Part shown: one piece after another, positions 1-8,599 of the stretch
Layout of the letters: each line of letters starts with the position of its first letter
Position numbering within the stretch: position 1 is the first letter of the stretch
From: Acidimicrobiaceae bacterium
GTDB lineage: Bacteria; Actinomycetota; Acidimicrobiia; Acidimicrobiales; Ilumatobacteraceae
DNA: 64,000 bases
Direction of reading: 5' to 3'
NCBI GenBank assembly: GCA_016722025.1
Contig: JADKGZ010000001.1
Location: forward strand, 496,001 to 560,000
Made by a program: the position numbers and the translations under genes
The notes under the pieces: generated by a model
Seen by the model: the letters and a program-made list of their open reading frames with translations, nothing else
Database searches by the model: none
What the model was told of the DNA's origin: nothing

Positions 1-429
1 TTCATTCCGGGCATCAACACGTTCTTCATCATGATCGTGGTCATCTGGATCCAGGCGGGCTTCTCCACCGTGGTCATCTCTGCCGCGCTCAAGGGCGTGC
101 CCGACGACCTCGTCGAGGCCGCCAGGATCGACGGCGCCACCGACCGCCAGGCCTTCTACAAGGTGGTGCTGCCCTACATCAAGGGCACCATCATCACGGT
201 GGCCACCACCACCACCATCGCCGTGCTGAAGATCTTCGACATCATCCAGACCATGGGCAAGGGTGGGTCGTTCGGCACCAGCACCATCGCCAACGAGATG
301 TACGAACAGGGCTTCCCGCAAGACAACGAAGGGCTCGGCGCCGCCTGGGCCGTGCTGCTGTTCCTGCTGGTGGTGCCCATCGTGTTCGTCAATGCCCGTA
401 ACCAGAAGGCCATGAGAGAGGCGCGCTGA
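1..429 (+). CDS. Carbohydrate ABC transporter permease, MalF/UgpA type (5' end outside window)
   Basis: Inner-membrane permease of a binding-protein-dependent sugar importer. The reading frame is open from base 1, so the N-terminal half lies off the left edge. The visible 142 residues hold the cytoplasmic EAA loop (EAARIDGATD, then a VLP motif), which docks on the ATPase, and the last two membrane segments. The gene ends one base before the next permease start, as usual for a MalF-MalG pair. The substrate cannot be read from the sequence; the EAARIDGA form is common in alpha-glucoside, glycerol-phosphate and oligosaccharide systems. Confidence 0.9.
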   Translation, partial: FIPGINTFFIMIVVIWIQAGFSTVVISAALKGVPDDLVEAARIDGATDRQAFYKVVLPYIKGTIITVATTTTIAVLKIFDIIQTMGKGGSFGTSTIANEMYEQGFPQDNEGLGAAWAVLLFLLVVPIVFVNARNQKAMREAR

Positions 430-430
430 C

Positions 431-1345
431 ATGACTGCGACCATTGCTCCGGCACCGGGCCACGACCTCACCCCGCTGCCCACCAAGGTGGCCAAGAAGC
501 TGGGCAGCCCAGTCGGTCGAGCCGCGGTGTGGATGCTTGCTGCGCTCTGGACCGTGCCCACGATGGGCCTGCTCATCTCCTCGTTCCGCCCCGAGGACGA
601 CATCAAGTCCACCGGCTGGTGGACCTGGTTCACCGAGCCCACCAACGTCACCCTCGAGAACTACTCCGGGGTGCTCGAGAACAAGGTCAACGGCCTCCCG
701 TTCAGCGACTTCTTCTGGAACACGGTACGCATCGCCATCCCCGCCGCCGTCATCCCCATCGTCATCGCCGCCTTCGCGGCCTATGCATTCTCGTGGATGA
801 AGTTCAAGGGTCGCGACCTGATCTTCGTGCTCATCGTCGGGCTGATGGTCGTGCCGCTGCAGATGTGCCTCATCCCGCTGCTGCAGTTCTTCGGCAGCAG
901 CTACTTCCCCGACGCGTTGGAGGGCACCCCCACCATCTGGCTCGCACACGCCATCTTCGGCATGCCGATCGCGATCTTCCTGCTGAAGAACTTCATCGGC
1001 TCCCTGCCGAGCGAGGTGATCGAGGCGGCCCGCGTCGATGGCGCCTCACACATGACGATCTTCACCCGCATTGTGCTGCCGTTGTCGGTGCCGGCGCTCG
1101 CCTCGTTGGCCATCTTCCAGTTCCTGTGGGTCTGGAACGACCTGCTCGTCGCGAAGGTGTTCGGCGGCGGTGCCGAGAGCCAACCGATGACGTTCGCGAT
1201 GGTCGACATGGTGGGCAACAAGGGCAACGAGTGGCAGTTGCTCACTGCCGGCGCGTTCGTCACCATGATCGTTCCGCTCATCGTGTTCCTGTCCTTGCAG
1301 CGTTATTTCGTCCGTGGCCTCCTGGCCGGAAGTGTGAAGGGGTAA
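431..1345 (+). CDS. Carbohydrate ABC transporter permease, MalG/UgpE type
   Basis: Second permease of the importer, 304 residues, close to the usual family length of about 280-300. There is one membrane segment near residues 35-55, an extracytoplasmic loop, and then about five segments. The EAA loop (EAARVDGASH) lies near residue 200. It starts one base after the upstream stop and ends three bases before the ATPase gene, so the three genes form one operon. The short N-terminal cytoplasmic tail is typical of this subunit. Sugar specificity is unknown because no binding protein is visible in the window for this system. Confidence 0.93.
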   Translation: MTATIAPAPGHDLTPLPTKVAKKLGSPVGRAAVWMLAALWTVPTMGLLISSFRPEDDIKSTGWWTWFTEPTNVTLENYSGVLENKVNGLPFSDFFWNTVRIAIPAAVIPIVIAAFAAYAFSWMKFKGRDLIFVLIVGLMVVPLQMCLIPLLQFFGSSYFPDALEGTPTIWLAHAIFGMPIAIFLLKNFIGSLPSEVIEAARVDGASHMTIFTRIVLPLSVPALASLAIFQFLWVWNDLLVAKVFGGGAESQPMTFAMVDMVGNKGNEWQLLTAGAFVTMIVPLIVFLSLQRYFVRGLLAGSVKG

Positions 1346-1348
1346 ATC

Positions 1349-2498
1349 GTGTCCACCCTCCGTATGGTCAATCTGCAGAAGCGCTACGACAACGGCTTCG
1401 AAGCAGTGCCCGGCCTCGACCTCGAGATCCACGACGGCGAGTTCCTGGTGCTGGTCGGGCCGTCTGGCTGCGGCAAGTCGACGGTGCTGCGCATGGTGGC
1501 CGGCCTGGAAGACATCAGCGGCGGCGACCTGCTCATCGACGAGGTCGTCGTCAACGGCATGGGCCCACAGCAGCGCGACATCGCGATGGTGTTCCAGAGC
1601 TACGCGCTGTACCCCAACATGACCGTCGCCGACAACATCGCGTTCGCGATGAAGCTGCGCAAGACCGACAAGGCAGAGATCGCGACGAAGGTCGCGGAGG
1701 TCGCCGAGCTGCTCGAGCTGACGGCCGTGCTCGACCGCAAGCCCGGCCAGCTCTCGGGCGGCCAACGCCAGCGCGTGGCCATGGGTCGCGCCATCGTGCG
1801 CAACCCGAAGCTGTTCCTGATGGACGAGCCGCTCTCCAACCTCGACGCCAAGCTGCGTGCAGACTCGTGCCGAGATCTCGAAGCTGCAACGTCGCCTCGG
1901 GGTCACCACCATGTACGTCACGCACGACCAGATCGAGGCGATGACCATGGGCGACCGAGTGGCGGTGCTGCGGCGCGGCGTGCTGATGCAGTGCGCCAGC
2001 CCCGCCGAGCTGTACGAGACGCCCGAGAACCTGTTCGTCGGCCAGTTCATCGGCTCACCGTCGATGAACGTGGTCCGTGGCTCGGTCACCGCCGGCGATG
2101 GTGACGACATCACCATCGCCATCGGGTCGCAGTTCATCAGCCTCACCGGCGAGGCCGCAGCACGCCTGCACGGCCTGCGCGAGTACGTCGGCCGCGACAT
2201 CGCCATCGGCGTGCGCTCCGAGGCGCTCGGCGGCGACGGCACCGCCTCGCTCGACGTGTCCGTCGACCTCGTCGAAATGCTCGGCTCCGAGCTGCTCGTG
2301 CACTGCACCATCGATGCGCCCGCGGTGCGCGCCATCGATAGTGGTGTCGAGGTCTCCGACCAGCCAGAGTCGACGATCGTGGCGTCGCTCGATCCGCGGC
2401 ACCCGGTGAAGGTGGGCGATCGCGTGCACCTTTCGGTCGACACACTGCGCATGCACGCGTTCGACCTCGAGACCGGCTCCGCGATCGGCCGACACTGA
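1349..2498 (+). CDS. Sugar ABC transporter ATP-binding protein, MalK/UgpC type, frameshifted
   Basis: ATPase of the sugar importer; GTG start three bases after the permease stop. Walker A (GPSGCGKST), the signature LSGGQRQRVAMGRA and Walker B (LFLMDEPLSNLDAK) lie in the first frame, up to about base 1856. The H-loop (YVTHDQIEAM) and the TOBE regulatory domain continue in the next frame to 2498. At the junction the family expects Leu-Arg-Val-Gln-Thr-Arg, and restoring one GT unit at 1856-1860 joins the frames perfectly. So the sequence has lost 2 bases in a GT repeat. As written the protein would stop after about 251 residues without the H-loop. A sequence error is more likely than a true pseudogene, because both halves are otherwise intact. 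Confidence 0.88.
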
Positions 2499-2532
2499 TC
2501 CTCGTACCGGTCGCCGTGCGGGCCGGCCGCTG

Positions 2533-3747
2533 ATGCGGCTGCAACTCGCCAAGGCCACCGAGCACGCCGGCATCGTCGATTGGCCGCTCGACGAGCCGCT
2601 TGCCGAGTGGTCGATCGACGGCATGCAGAAGGTGCCCGGGCTGCATCGCCACGTGGTGCGCCTGGTCGAAGTGGGCGAGACCAGCTACGTCGTGAAGGAG
2701 CTGCCCGACCCGCTGGCCGAACGCGAGTGGCGGCTGCTGCGCGAGTTGGCCGAGGCCGGCTTGCCAACAGCCGAAGTGGTGGGGGTGGTCACCGGCCGCG
2801 ACGACGAAGCCGACGGTCTGCTCATCACTCGCCATCTCGACTATGCGTTGCCGTACCGCACCCTGCTGTCGGGGCGGGGCCTGCGCATTCCATACCTTGG
2901 CGAGCGCTTGCTGGATGCACTCGCCGGCCTGCTGGTGCGGCTGCATCTCGCCGGCTTCTACTGGGGCGACTGCTCGCTGTCCAACACGTTGTTCCGGCGC
3001 GACGCCGGTGCCCTGTCGGCCTACATCATCGATGTCGAGACCGGAGAGCGACACCCGCAGCTGAGCCACGGTCAGCGCGCGCTCGACCTGCAGATCGCCA
3101 CCGAGAACGTGCTGGGCGGGTTGCTGGACCTGCAGATGGGCGGCCTCTTGGCCGATGGGATCGACCCGGTGGAGACCGCCTTGGCGATCGAGACCTCCTA
3201 CGATCGGCTGTGGCACGAGCTGACGGGTGTCGACGAGTTCAACGCCGACGAGACGTTTCGAGTCGATCGCCGCTTGCGGCGGCTGCACGATCTCGGCTTC
3301 GACGCCGCCGAGCTGGAGCTGGTCACCACCGTCGACGGTGCTCGCCTGCGGCTGGTGCCGCGGGTGGTGGAGCACGGCTTCCACACGCAGAAGCTGCGCG
3401 CGATCACCGGCCTCGAGGCCGGCGAGAACCAAGCCCGGCGCCTGCTCAACGACATCAGCCGCTACCGCGCGGTGCTGGAGCAGCGCGGTGGGCGCAAGGT
3501 GGTGGAGTCCGTGGCGGCCGCACGATGGTTGGAGGAGCGCTTCGAGCGCGCGCTCGCCGGCATCCCGCCTGAGATGGCCGCCAAGCTGGAACCCGCCGAG
3601 CTGTACCACCAGGTACTCGAGCATCGCTGGTTCCTGTCGGAGCGAGCCGGCGGCGACGTGGGCATCGACGAGACCGTTGCGTCGTACGTGGCCGACGTGT
3701 TGGCGAGTGCACCTGCCGAGCAAGTGATGACACCCGACGAGGCCTGA
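2533..3747 (+). CDS. DUF4032 protein with lipopolysaccharide-kinase-like (InaA-type) domain
   Basis: 404-residue cytoplasmic protein. The N-terminal half has a protein-kinase-like fold: a VVKE lysine near residue 55, a catalytic-loop-like GDCSLSN near residue 145 (HxDxxxxN-like but with Gly for His), and a DVE metal-binding-like triad near residue 166. The C-terminal half matches the pattern of DUF4032, which follows this kinase-like domain in many actinobacteria. No substrate is known. It starts 34 bases after the ABC ATPase and may be cotranscribed with it. The family assignment is from pattern recall, not a search. Confidence 0.75.
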   Translation: MRLQLAKATEHAGIVDWPLDEPLAEWSIDGMQKVPGLHRHVVRLVEVGETSYVVKELPDPLAEREWRLLRELAEAGLPTAEVVGVVTGRDDEADGLLITRHLDYALPYRTLLSGRGLRIPYLGERLLDALAGLLVRLHLAGFYWGDCSLSNTLFRRDAGALSAYIIDVETGERHPQLSHGQRALDLQIATENVLGGLLDLQMGGLLADGIDPVETALAIETSYDRLWHELTGVDEFNADETFRVDRRLRRLHDLGFDAAELELVTTVDGARLRLVPRVVEHGFHTQKLRAITGLEAGENQARRLLNDISRYRAVLEQRGGRKVVESVAAARWLEERFERALAGIPPEMAAKLEPAELYHQVLEHRWFLSERAGGDVGIDETVASYVADVLASAPAEQVMTPDEA

Positions 3748-3807
3748 GCTCGCCACGATGCCGGCACGACACTGGCACCGGAATGGCCCCCGCACGGCAT
3801 CGCCGAC

Positions 3808-4842
3808 TCAGCCGGCGGCCTCGAACTCGCGCCAGATCTCGGCCCCGTCGGGATGACGCATCACCCGCGCGTGCAGCAGTTGCCGTTGCACCTCGGCCGC
3901 GATGGCCGGCTGGTCGACGGTGGCCCACTGCACCAGCCCGTTCCAGAAGCGCTCGATCAGCTCGCGACCGGCGATGGTGCCGCCATCGTTGGTGCGAAAC
4001 GTGACCGCCGCACACTCGCCCAGGTAGAGCTGCAGCGACGACACGTGGATCTCCTCGTCGGCGCGGATGCGGCCGACGATCTCCGCGGCTTCCTCGGCCT
4101 GCGGGCGCCGGCCCGGGAAGAGGTCGGGCGTGCGCAGAATGGCTTGCGTGTCGGCGAACCCCAGCTCGGCACGGAACTCGATGACGAGCAGGTTCATCAA
4201 CAGCGACAACAGACCCTCCACCTCGGCGGCGACCTCCGGCATCCATCGCCGGCCGACCTCCGGCCGAGCGATGTTCTCCGGCGGGTCGACATCGGGATAG
4301 GCGCCCTCACCGAACGCGAGGTCACGAGCCGCGAACCACATCTGGTCGTGCGCACCCGCGCCGCCGGCAGCGCCCAACGCAGGATCGGCGACACCACCTT
4401 CGTCCCAGCCGTGCGCCTGCAGCAGTCCGTTGCCGAGGTGACCGATGGCCATCTGCGAGATGTCGTCGACGATGTGCGGTTGCAGCGGCGGAAACGGGAT
4501 CTCGGCCAGCAGGCGACCGCGAGCCTCGATCTTGCCGATGATGGTGAGCGAGTTCCAGAACGACTCGCCCAGGCCGTGCCGCAGCAGCACACGCGACTGC
4601 GGCACCGTCGGCAGCCGCACGCCACCCAGCAACGACGAGTCGGCGTCGAGCGGCCGACCACCGCGTTCGGTGAGAGCGGCGGCCCATGCGGCGAGTGCGG
4701 GTACCCGCACCAACGCCCGCGGCGGCTGGTAGCTGCCATCGGGCAGGAAGCCGCCGTGCATGCGCCGGCCACCCACGTCGTGCGGCGCCAGATCGGGATG
4801 ATCGCGCAGCAGTTCGTCGGCCGTGTACACCAGCGTGCTCAT
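3808..4842 (-). CDS. Uncharacterised protein, possibly ferritin-like
   Basis: 344 residues, no signal peptide and no clear membrane segment. I do not recognise the family with certainty. The C-terminal third is helical, and an EEIHVSSL stretch near residue 262 (ExxH) follows an acidic helix with NLLVIEFRAE. This spacing resembles a ferritin-like four-helix di-iron site, which is an inference. It is convergent with the DUF4032 gene (60-base gap) and divergent from the next gene, so it is a single-gene unit. Confidence 0.55.
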   Translation of the reverse strand: MSTLVYTADELLRDHPDLAPHDVGGRRMHGGFLPDGSYQPPRALVRVPALAAWAAALTERGGRPLDADSSLLGGVRLPTVPQSRVLLRHGLGESFWNSLTIIGKIEARGRLLAEIPFPPLQPHIVDDISQMAIGHLGNGLLQAHGWDEGGVADPALGAAGGAGAHDQMWFAARDLAFGEGAYPDVDPPENIARPEVGRRWMPEVAAEVEGLLSLLMNLLVIEFRAELGFADTQAILRTPDLFPGRRPQAEEAAEIVGRIRADEEIHVSSLQLYLGECAAVTFRTNDGGTIAGRELIERFWNGLVQWATVDQPAIAAEVQRQLLHARVMRHPDGAEIWREFEAAG

Positions 4843-4931
4843 GTGGCGAGCGTACGTCGCAGGAGCGACGCGGTCGTGGCCGGACGATCACCGGGGGTCT
4901 CGGCGGAACCGCACGGTAGCCTTTCAGCCCG

Positions 4932-5532
4932 ATGAGCCAGCTCAAGAACCGCCTGCAAGCCCTGACGTTGCTCGATCGTGCTTTCAGCGCGATGACCGAT
5001 GAGGAGCTTGCCACACTCGTGGCCACGTTGCCCGAGGATCACGTCACCGCACTCGACGAGTTGTGTGGTGCTCGCGAGGGTGGCTTCACCGATGTCGAGG
5101 CGCAACCTGGCGATGCGCGCCACTGCCGCCCGCGGCCGCATGAACGGCGGGCTCGAGCAGATCTGCACGCTCGTCACCGATCCTGCGCTCGCCAAGTGCA
5201 TCGAGGCCCTCGGCGACAACTCCGACAACCCCAGCGAAGAGCAACTGCTCGAGGTCACTCCCGCGCTGGTCGAAGAGTTCGGCCTGGCTGCGACACGACT
5301 GATGCTGGCTTCCTCCGTCGCCGGGGAAGCTGCCGCGGCCGAGGTGCTCACGCGAGTGCTCAAGCACGACGAGACGCTGGCGTTGCCGCCCGCCGAGCGC
5401 GTGGAGGTGGAGGTGCTGCCGGCGCGCACCGCCGACGAGGAGACGAAGGCGAAGCGCAAGGCCGCCAAGGAGAAGAAGCAGGCAGAGGCCCGCAAGGCTC
5501 GCGAGCAGCAGCTCAAAGCCCGCCACCGCTGA
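4932..5532 (+). CDS. Small helical hypothetical protein with charged C-terminal tail, frameshifted
   Basis: The N-terminal about 55 residues (MSQLKNRLQALTLLDR onward) are in one frame and the rest in the next frame, ending with a Lys/Ala/Glu-rich coiled tail (KAKRKAAKEKKQAEARKARE). Inserting one GC unit in the GCGC run near 5100 gives a continuous protein of about 200 residues reading ...TDVEARNLAMRATAARG.... The break is therefore a 2-base contraction of a GC repeat. Function unknown. The tail looks nucleic-acid-binding or coiled-coil, but no domain is recognised. Confidence 0.6.
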
Positions 5533-5582
5533 CCGACCCCCGCCGACCCCACCCCGACCCCGACCCCCACCGACCCGCCCCG
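5530..5582. repeat. C-rich low-complexity spacer
   Basis: Directly after the stop of the preceding gene, an imperfect CCGACCCC-type repeat runs for about 50 bases. On the + strand it is almost free of G runs. It is non-coding spacer between two convergent genes and leads into a dispersed repeat element. Confidence 0.6.
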
Positions 5583-5643
5583 GCTTTACGTAGAGGTGTC
5601 GGGCCACTACCAGGGGCTGTGAGTTCGAGGTCTTGACACAAAG
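5583..5643 (+). repeat. Dispersed ~60-base element, copy A
   Basis: This element matches the reverse complement of 58806-58865 in four blocks: TTTACGTAnAGG, TGTCGGGC, CTGTGAGTTC and CTTGACACAAAG, with variable bases between. GTGTC near the start can pair with GACAC near the end (5 bp) around a variable centre, and here GCTTT/AAAGC could extend the base. It lies between convergent genes, so it is not an obvious promoter. It may be a small structured RNA, a REP-like dispersed repeat, or a terminator-type element. Confidence 0.6.
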
Positions 5644-5658
5644 CGGCTGGTTCGGGGA

Positions 5659-6201
5659 TCAGTCGAGCAGGGTGAGGGTGCCTTGCTCGTGGCGCAGCAG
5701 CCAGGCCTTCGCCTCTAACCCGGCAGCGAAGCCGGTGAGCGCACCATTGGCACCCACCACTCGATGGCACGGCACGATGATGCTGATCGGGTTGCGCCCG
5801 TTGGCGGCACCGACGGCGCGCGACTTGCGCACGTCGCCGAGGCGGCGCGCCTGCTCGCCGTAGGAGATGGTCGCGCCGTAGGGGATGCGACGCAACTGCA
5901 GCCACGCCGACTGCTGGAAGTCGGTGCCCACCGGATCCAGCGGCAGATCGAACTCGCGACGATCACCGGCGAAGTACTCCTCCAGCTGGAGCACTGCCTC
6001 GCGCAGCACCTTCGCTGCATCCGGGTCGCCATCGGCCGCCATCGGCAACCTGCCGGGTTGGGCCAGTTCGTTGGGCCACAGCACGGCTCGGAGGCCGCGC
6101 GGGCTGGCGATGAGCGTGAGCTCGCCCACTGGGCTCGGCATCGTCGCGCGACAGGGCGCTGGTGTCGCCGAGGGCGGAAGCGTGGTTTCACTGCGGTTCA
6201 T
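5659..6201 (-). CDS. ogt: Methylated-DNA--protein-cysteine methyltransferase
   Basis: 180 residues. It removes the methyl group from O6-methylguanine by irreversible transfer to its own cysteine. The active-site PCHRV motif lies at residues 144-148 (Cys145), preceded by GAANGRNPISIIV and a helix-turn-helix-like region (YGATISYGEQARRLG), all in the family order. The chosen ATG at 6201 gives the usual single-domain length. Longer upstream starts would run into the neighbouring gene. It lies 10 bases downstream of the ada-alkA fusion, forming a two-gene alkylation-repair operon. Confidence 0.95.
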   Translation of the reverse strand: MNRSETTLPPSATPAPCRATMPSPVGELTLIASPRGLRAVLWPNELAQPGRLPMAADGDPDAAKVLREAVLQLEEYFAGDRREFDLPLDPVGTDFQQSAWLQLRRIPYGATISYGEQARRLGDVRKSRAVGAANGRNPISIIVPCHRVVGANGALTGFAAGLEAKAWLLRHEQGTLTLLD

Positions 6202-6211
6202 GGTTGCTCCT

Positions 6212-7645
6212 TCACAAGCTTGCCCAGAGATGGTGCAATGCGTACGAGCGCCAGGGCCGCCAGGCCTCGGCGAGTGCGGCAGCGCCGCGCGGCGACGAGT
6301 CGGCACCGAGCGCAGCGAGCGCGTGACGCACGCCGAGGTCGGTGGGCAGGAACACGTCGGGGTCGCCGAGGGCTCGCATCGCCACGTAGCCGGCGGTCCA
6401 CGGGCCGATGCCCTGCAACGCCTGCAGTGCAACGACGGCCCCAGCACGATCGCTGCCGGCATCGAGCACGAGCGAGCCATCTGCCACCTGCGCGCACGCG
6501 TCGATGAGCGCGGCGCCTCGAGCCCGTGGCATGGCGAAGTCTTCCGGGCTGAGCCCGGCGATGGTGGCAGCCGACGGGAATGCATGGGTCACCCCGCCGA
6601 CAGGTTCGGTCAACGGCTCACCATGTGCCGCGACCAACCTCGACGCCAACGTGCGGGCGCCGGCCACACTGACCTGCTGACCGAGCACCGCTCGAACCAG
6701 CAGTTCCGTGCTGTCGGGATGGCCGGGGGCGCGAAGGCCGGGCCGCTTCTCGATCAGTGGAGCGAGCAGTGGATCGACCGCGAGATGGTCACGTATCGAT
6801 GCCGGGTCGCAGTCGAGGTCGAGCAGGCGACGCGTGCGCTGGACCGCGGCCTGCGCGTCGGCCACGTCGTCGAGCGTGAGCGCGCACGACACGGTCGCGG
6901 CACTGAGGGTGACGGAGACCACCCCGAGACCGCGCGCGAGGCGCAACGAGCGGCGATAGGTCGTGCCATCCACGCTTTCCACCCCGGGGACGGCACGGAG
7001 AGCCAGGAACCCGAGCAGAGCGTCGCCATCGAAGGGCTCGCGACACGCGAGCCGCACGGTGAGCGGACCGGCTGCGGGGCTCGGCGACCTGGCCGCTCGC
7101 ATGTCGCTCGGGCTGGCGGCGTACACCTCACGCACCGTGTCGTTGAACTGGCGCACGCTCTGGAAGCCGGCAGCGAACGCAACCTCGGTGATGGGCAACG
7201 TGGTGGTCTCGATGAGGATGCGGGCGGTCTGCGCGCGTTGCGCCCGAGCGAGTGCGAGCGGGCCGGAACCCACCTCCGCAACGAGGAGCCGGTTGACCTG
7301 TCGTTCGCTGTAGCCGAGGCGGTTGGCGAGGCCACCGACACCTTCCCGATCGACGAGGCCATCTGCGATCAACCGCATTGCGCGACCGACGACATCGGCT
7401 CGCGAGTTCCACTCCGGCGAGCCGGGGGATGCGTCGGGCCGGCAGCGCTTGCACGCTCGGTAGCCATGCGCCTGAGCCGTCGCCGCCGCCCGGAAGAACT
7501 CGACGTTCTGGCGCTTGGGCGTGATCGCCGGACAGGATGGCCGGCAGTAGATGTGCGTGGTGCGAACGGCCGTCACGAACCATCCGTCGAACCGCGGGTC
7601 GCGGCTCTGGATGGCCCGGTAGCAGTGGTCGTCGTCGAGGAGCAC
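6212..7645 (-). CDS. alkA: Ada-type AraC regulator fused to AlkA 3-methyladenine DNA glycosylase
   Basis: 477 residues, GTG start. Residues 1-75 form the Ada zinc/methyl-acceptor domain with Cys34, Cys38, Cys65 and Cys68 (CRPSC and CKRC). An AraC-type helix-turn-helix covers about 90-190 (GFQSVRQFNDTVREVY). The AlkA N-terminal beta domain is followed by an HhH-GPD glycosylase with LQGIGPWTAGYVAMR near residue 420 and the catalytic aspartate region just after it (FLPTDLGVR). Known fusions of this type sense methyl phosphotriesters and excise alkylated bases. Together with ogt it covers both O6-methylguanine and N-alkyl purines and is probably autoregulated. Confidence 0.93.
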   Translation of the reverse strand: MLLDDDHCYRAIQSRDPRFDGWFVTAVRTTHIYCRPSCPAITPKRQNVEFFRAAATAQAHGYRACKRCRPDASPGSPEWNSRADVVGRAMRLIADGLVDREGVGGLANRLGYSERQVNRLLVAEVGSGPLALARAQRAQTARILIETTTLPITEVAFAAGFQSVRQFNDTVREVYAASPSDMRAARSPSPAAGPLTVRLACREPFDGDALLGFLALRAVPGVESVDGTTYRRSLRLARGLGVVSVTLSAATVSCALTLDDVADAQAAVQRTRRLLDLDCDPASIRDHLAVDPLLAPLIEKRPGLRAPGHPDSTELLVRAVLGQQVSVAGARTLASRLVAAHGEPLTEPVGGVTHAFPSAATIAGLSPEDFAMPRARGAALIDACAQVADGSLVLDAGSDRAGAVVALQALQGIGPWTAGYVAMRALGDPDVFLPTDLGVRHALAALGADSSPRGAAALAEAWRPWRSYALHHLWASL

Positions 7646-7720
7646 TCGCCCAGTCTGGCGTGCTGCGACTGTCCTGACTAGCGGATTTCGGACATCACCG
7701 CCGACGAACCGATCCCGCCG

Positions 7721-8596
7721 TCAGAAGACTTCCGAGACATCGACGGCGACATGCAACGACTGGCCGCTGGGCGGGCCGATCACGACCCCACGCACTGGTG
7801 CGACATCGTCGTAGTCGCGACCCCACCCGAGCGTCACGTGACGCAACGGCGGCATCTGATTGTTGGTGGGGTCGAAGTCGATCCAACCGAACTCGCCCGC
7901 CCACACCGAGCACCAGGCGTGCGAGGCGTCGACGCCGACGAGCTTCGGCTCGCCCGGCAGCGGCACGGTTTCGATGTAGCCGCTGACGTAACGAGCAGGC
8001 AGCCCCACGGAACGCAGCGCGGCGCACGACACGTGAGCGAAGTCCTGACACACACCGCGCCGCTCGGCGAGCACCGCGTGCATCGGCGTGGACAGGTCGC
8101 TGAAGCTGGCGTCGAACTGGAACCCGGTGAAGATGCGGTTGCACAGGTGTTGCACGGCCCCGATGACCCCACGACCCTCGGTGAAGATGTCGCCGGTGAG
8201 GTCGCCGACAGCTGCGAGTGGAGGGGTCTGCGCGGTGTGGGCGAGGAACGGCGCCACGTCGGCCGCGAGGTCGCCTCTTGCCGCTGCCGCGGTGGCGGCC
8301 ACGTGCTGCCATGGAACCTCGCCAGTGGGCAGCTCACCCGTGTCGAGGCCGACCTCCGCGTGCGAGACCACGGTGAGCGAGAAGTGAGGGTGGTGCACGG
8401 CGAAGTGAACGACCCGATTGCCGAAAGGATCGAGCGACTCCTCCCACTCGTCGGGAATCGGCGACACATCGATGGCAGCGTGCCGCACCGTTTGCAGCGG
8501 GGTGTTGCGCGGCAGCAAGCGAGCCACGGTGAAACCATCCGACATCGCCGTGCCGTACGTGTACTCGGTTCGATGCATCACGCGGAAGGTGCGCAC
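7721..8596 (-). CDS. Transglutaminase-like cysteine protease
   Basis: 291 residues, GTG start three bases after the upstream stop. An N-terminal beta domain (residues 1-85) precedes the transglutaminase core. The catalytic triad is visible: Cys183 in GVCQDF, His226 in SHAW and Asp242 in DFDPTN. No signal peptide, so it acts in the cytoplasm. Last gene of an operon with ATP-grasp and alpha-E proteins. In that known association the papain-like enzyme is thought to process or transfer a peptide built by the ATP-grasp ligase. Confidence 0.9.
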   Translation of the reverse strand: MRTFRVMHRTEYTYGTAMSDGFTVARLLPRNTPLQTVRHAAIDVSPIPDEWEESLDPFGNRVVHFAVHHPHFSLTVVSHAEVGLDTGELPTGEVPWQHVAATAAAARGDLAADVAPFLAHTAQTPPLAAVGDLTGDIFTEGRGVIGAVQHLCNRIFTGFQFDASFSDLSTPMHAVLAERRGVCQDFAHVSCAALRSVGLPARYVSGYIETVPLPGEPKLVGVDASHAWCSVWAGEFGWIDFDPTNNQMPPLRHVTLGWGRDYDDVAPVRGVVIGPPSGQSLHVAVDVSEVF

Positions 8597-8599
8597 GCC

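Noticed and set aside
1849..1864. Programmed ribosomal frameshifting in the ABC ATPase and maf
   Set aside because: No slippery heptamer or downstream pseudoknot is visible, and the same contraction occurs in unrelated genes, so an indel explains it better.
1046..2767. 573-codon minus-strand frame over the ABC ATPase
   Set aside because: Antisense to recognised ABC permease and ATPase genes; no family features.
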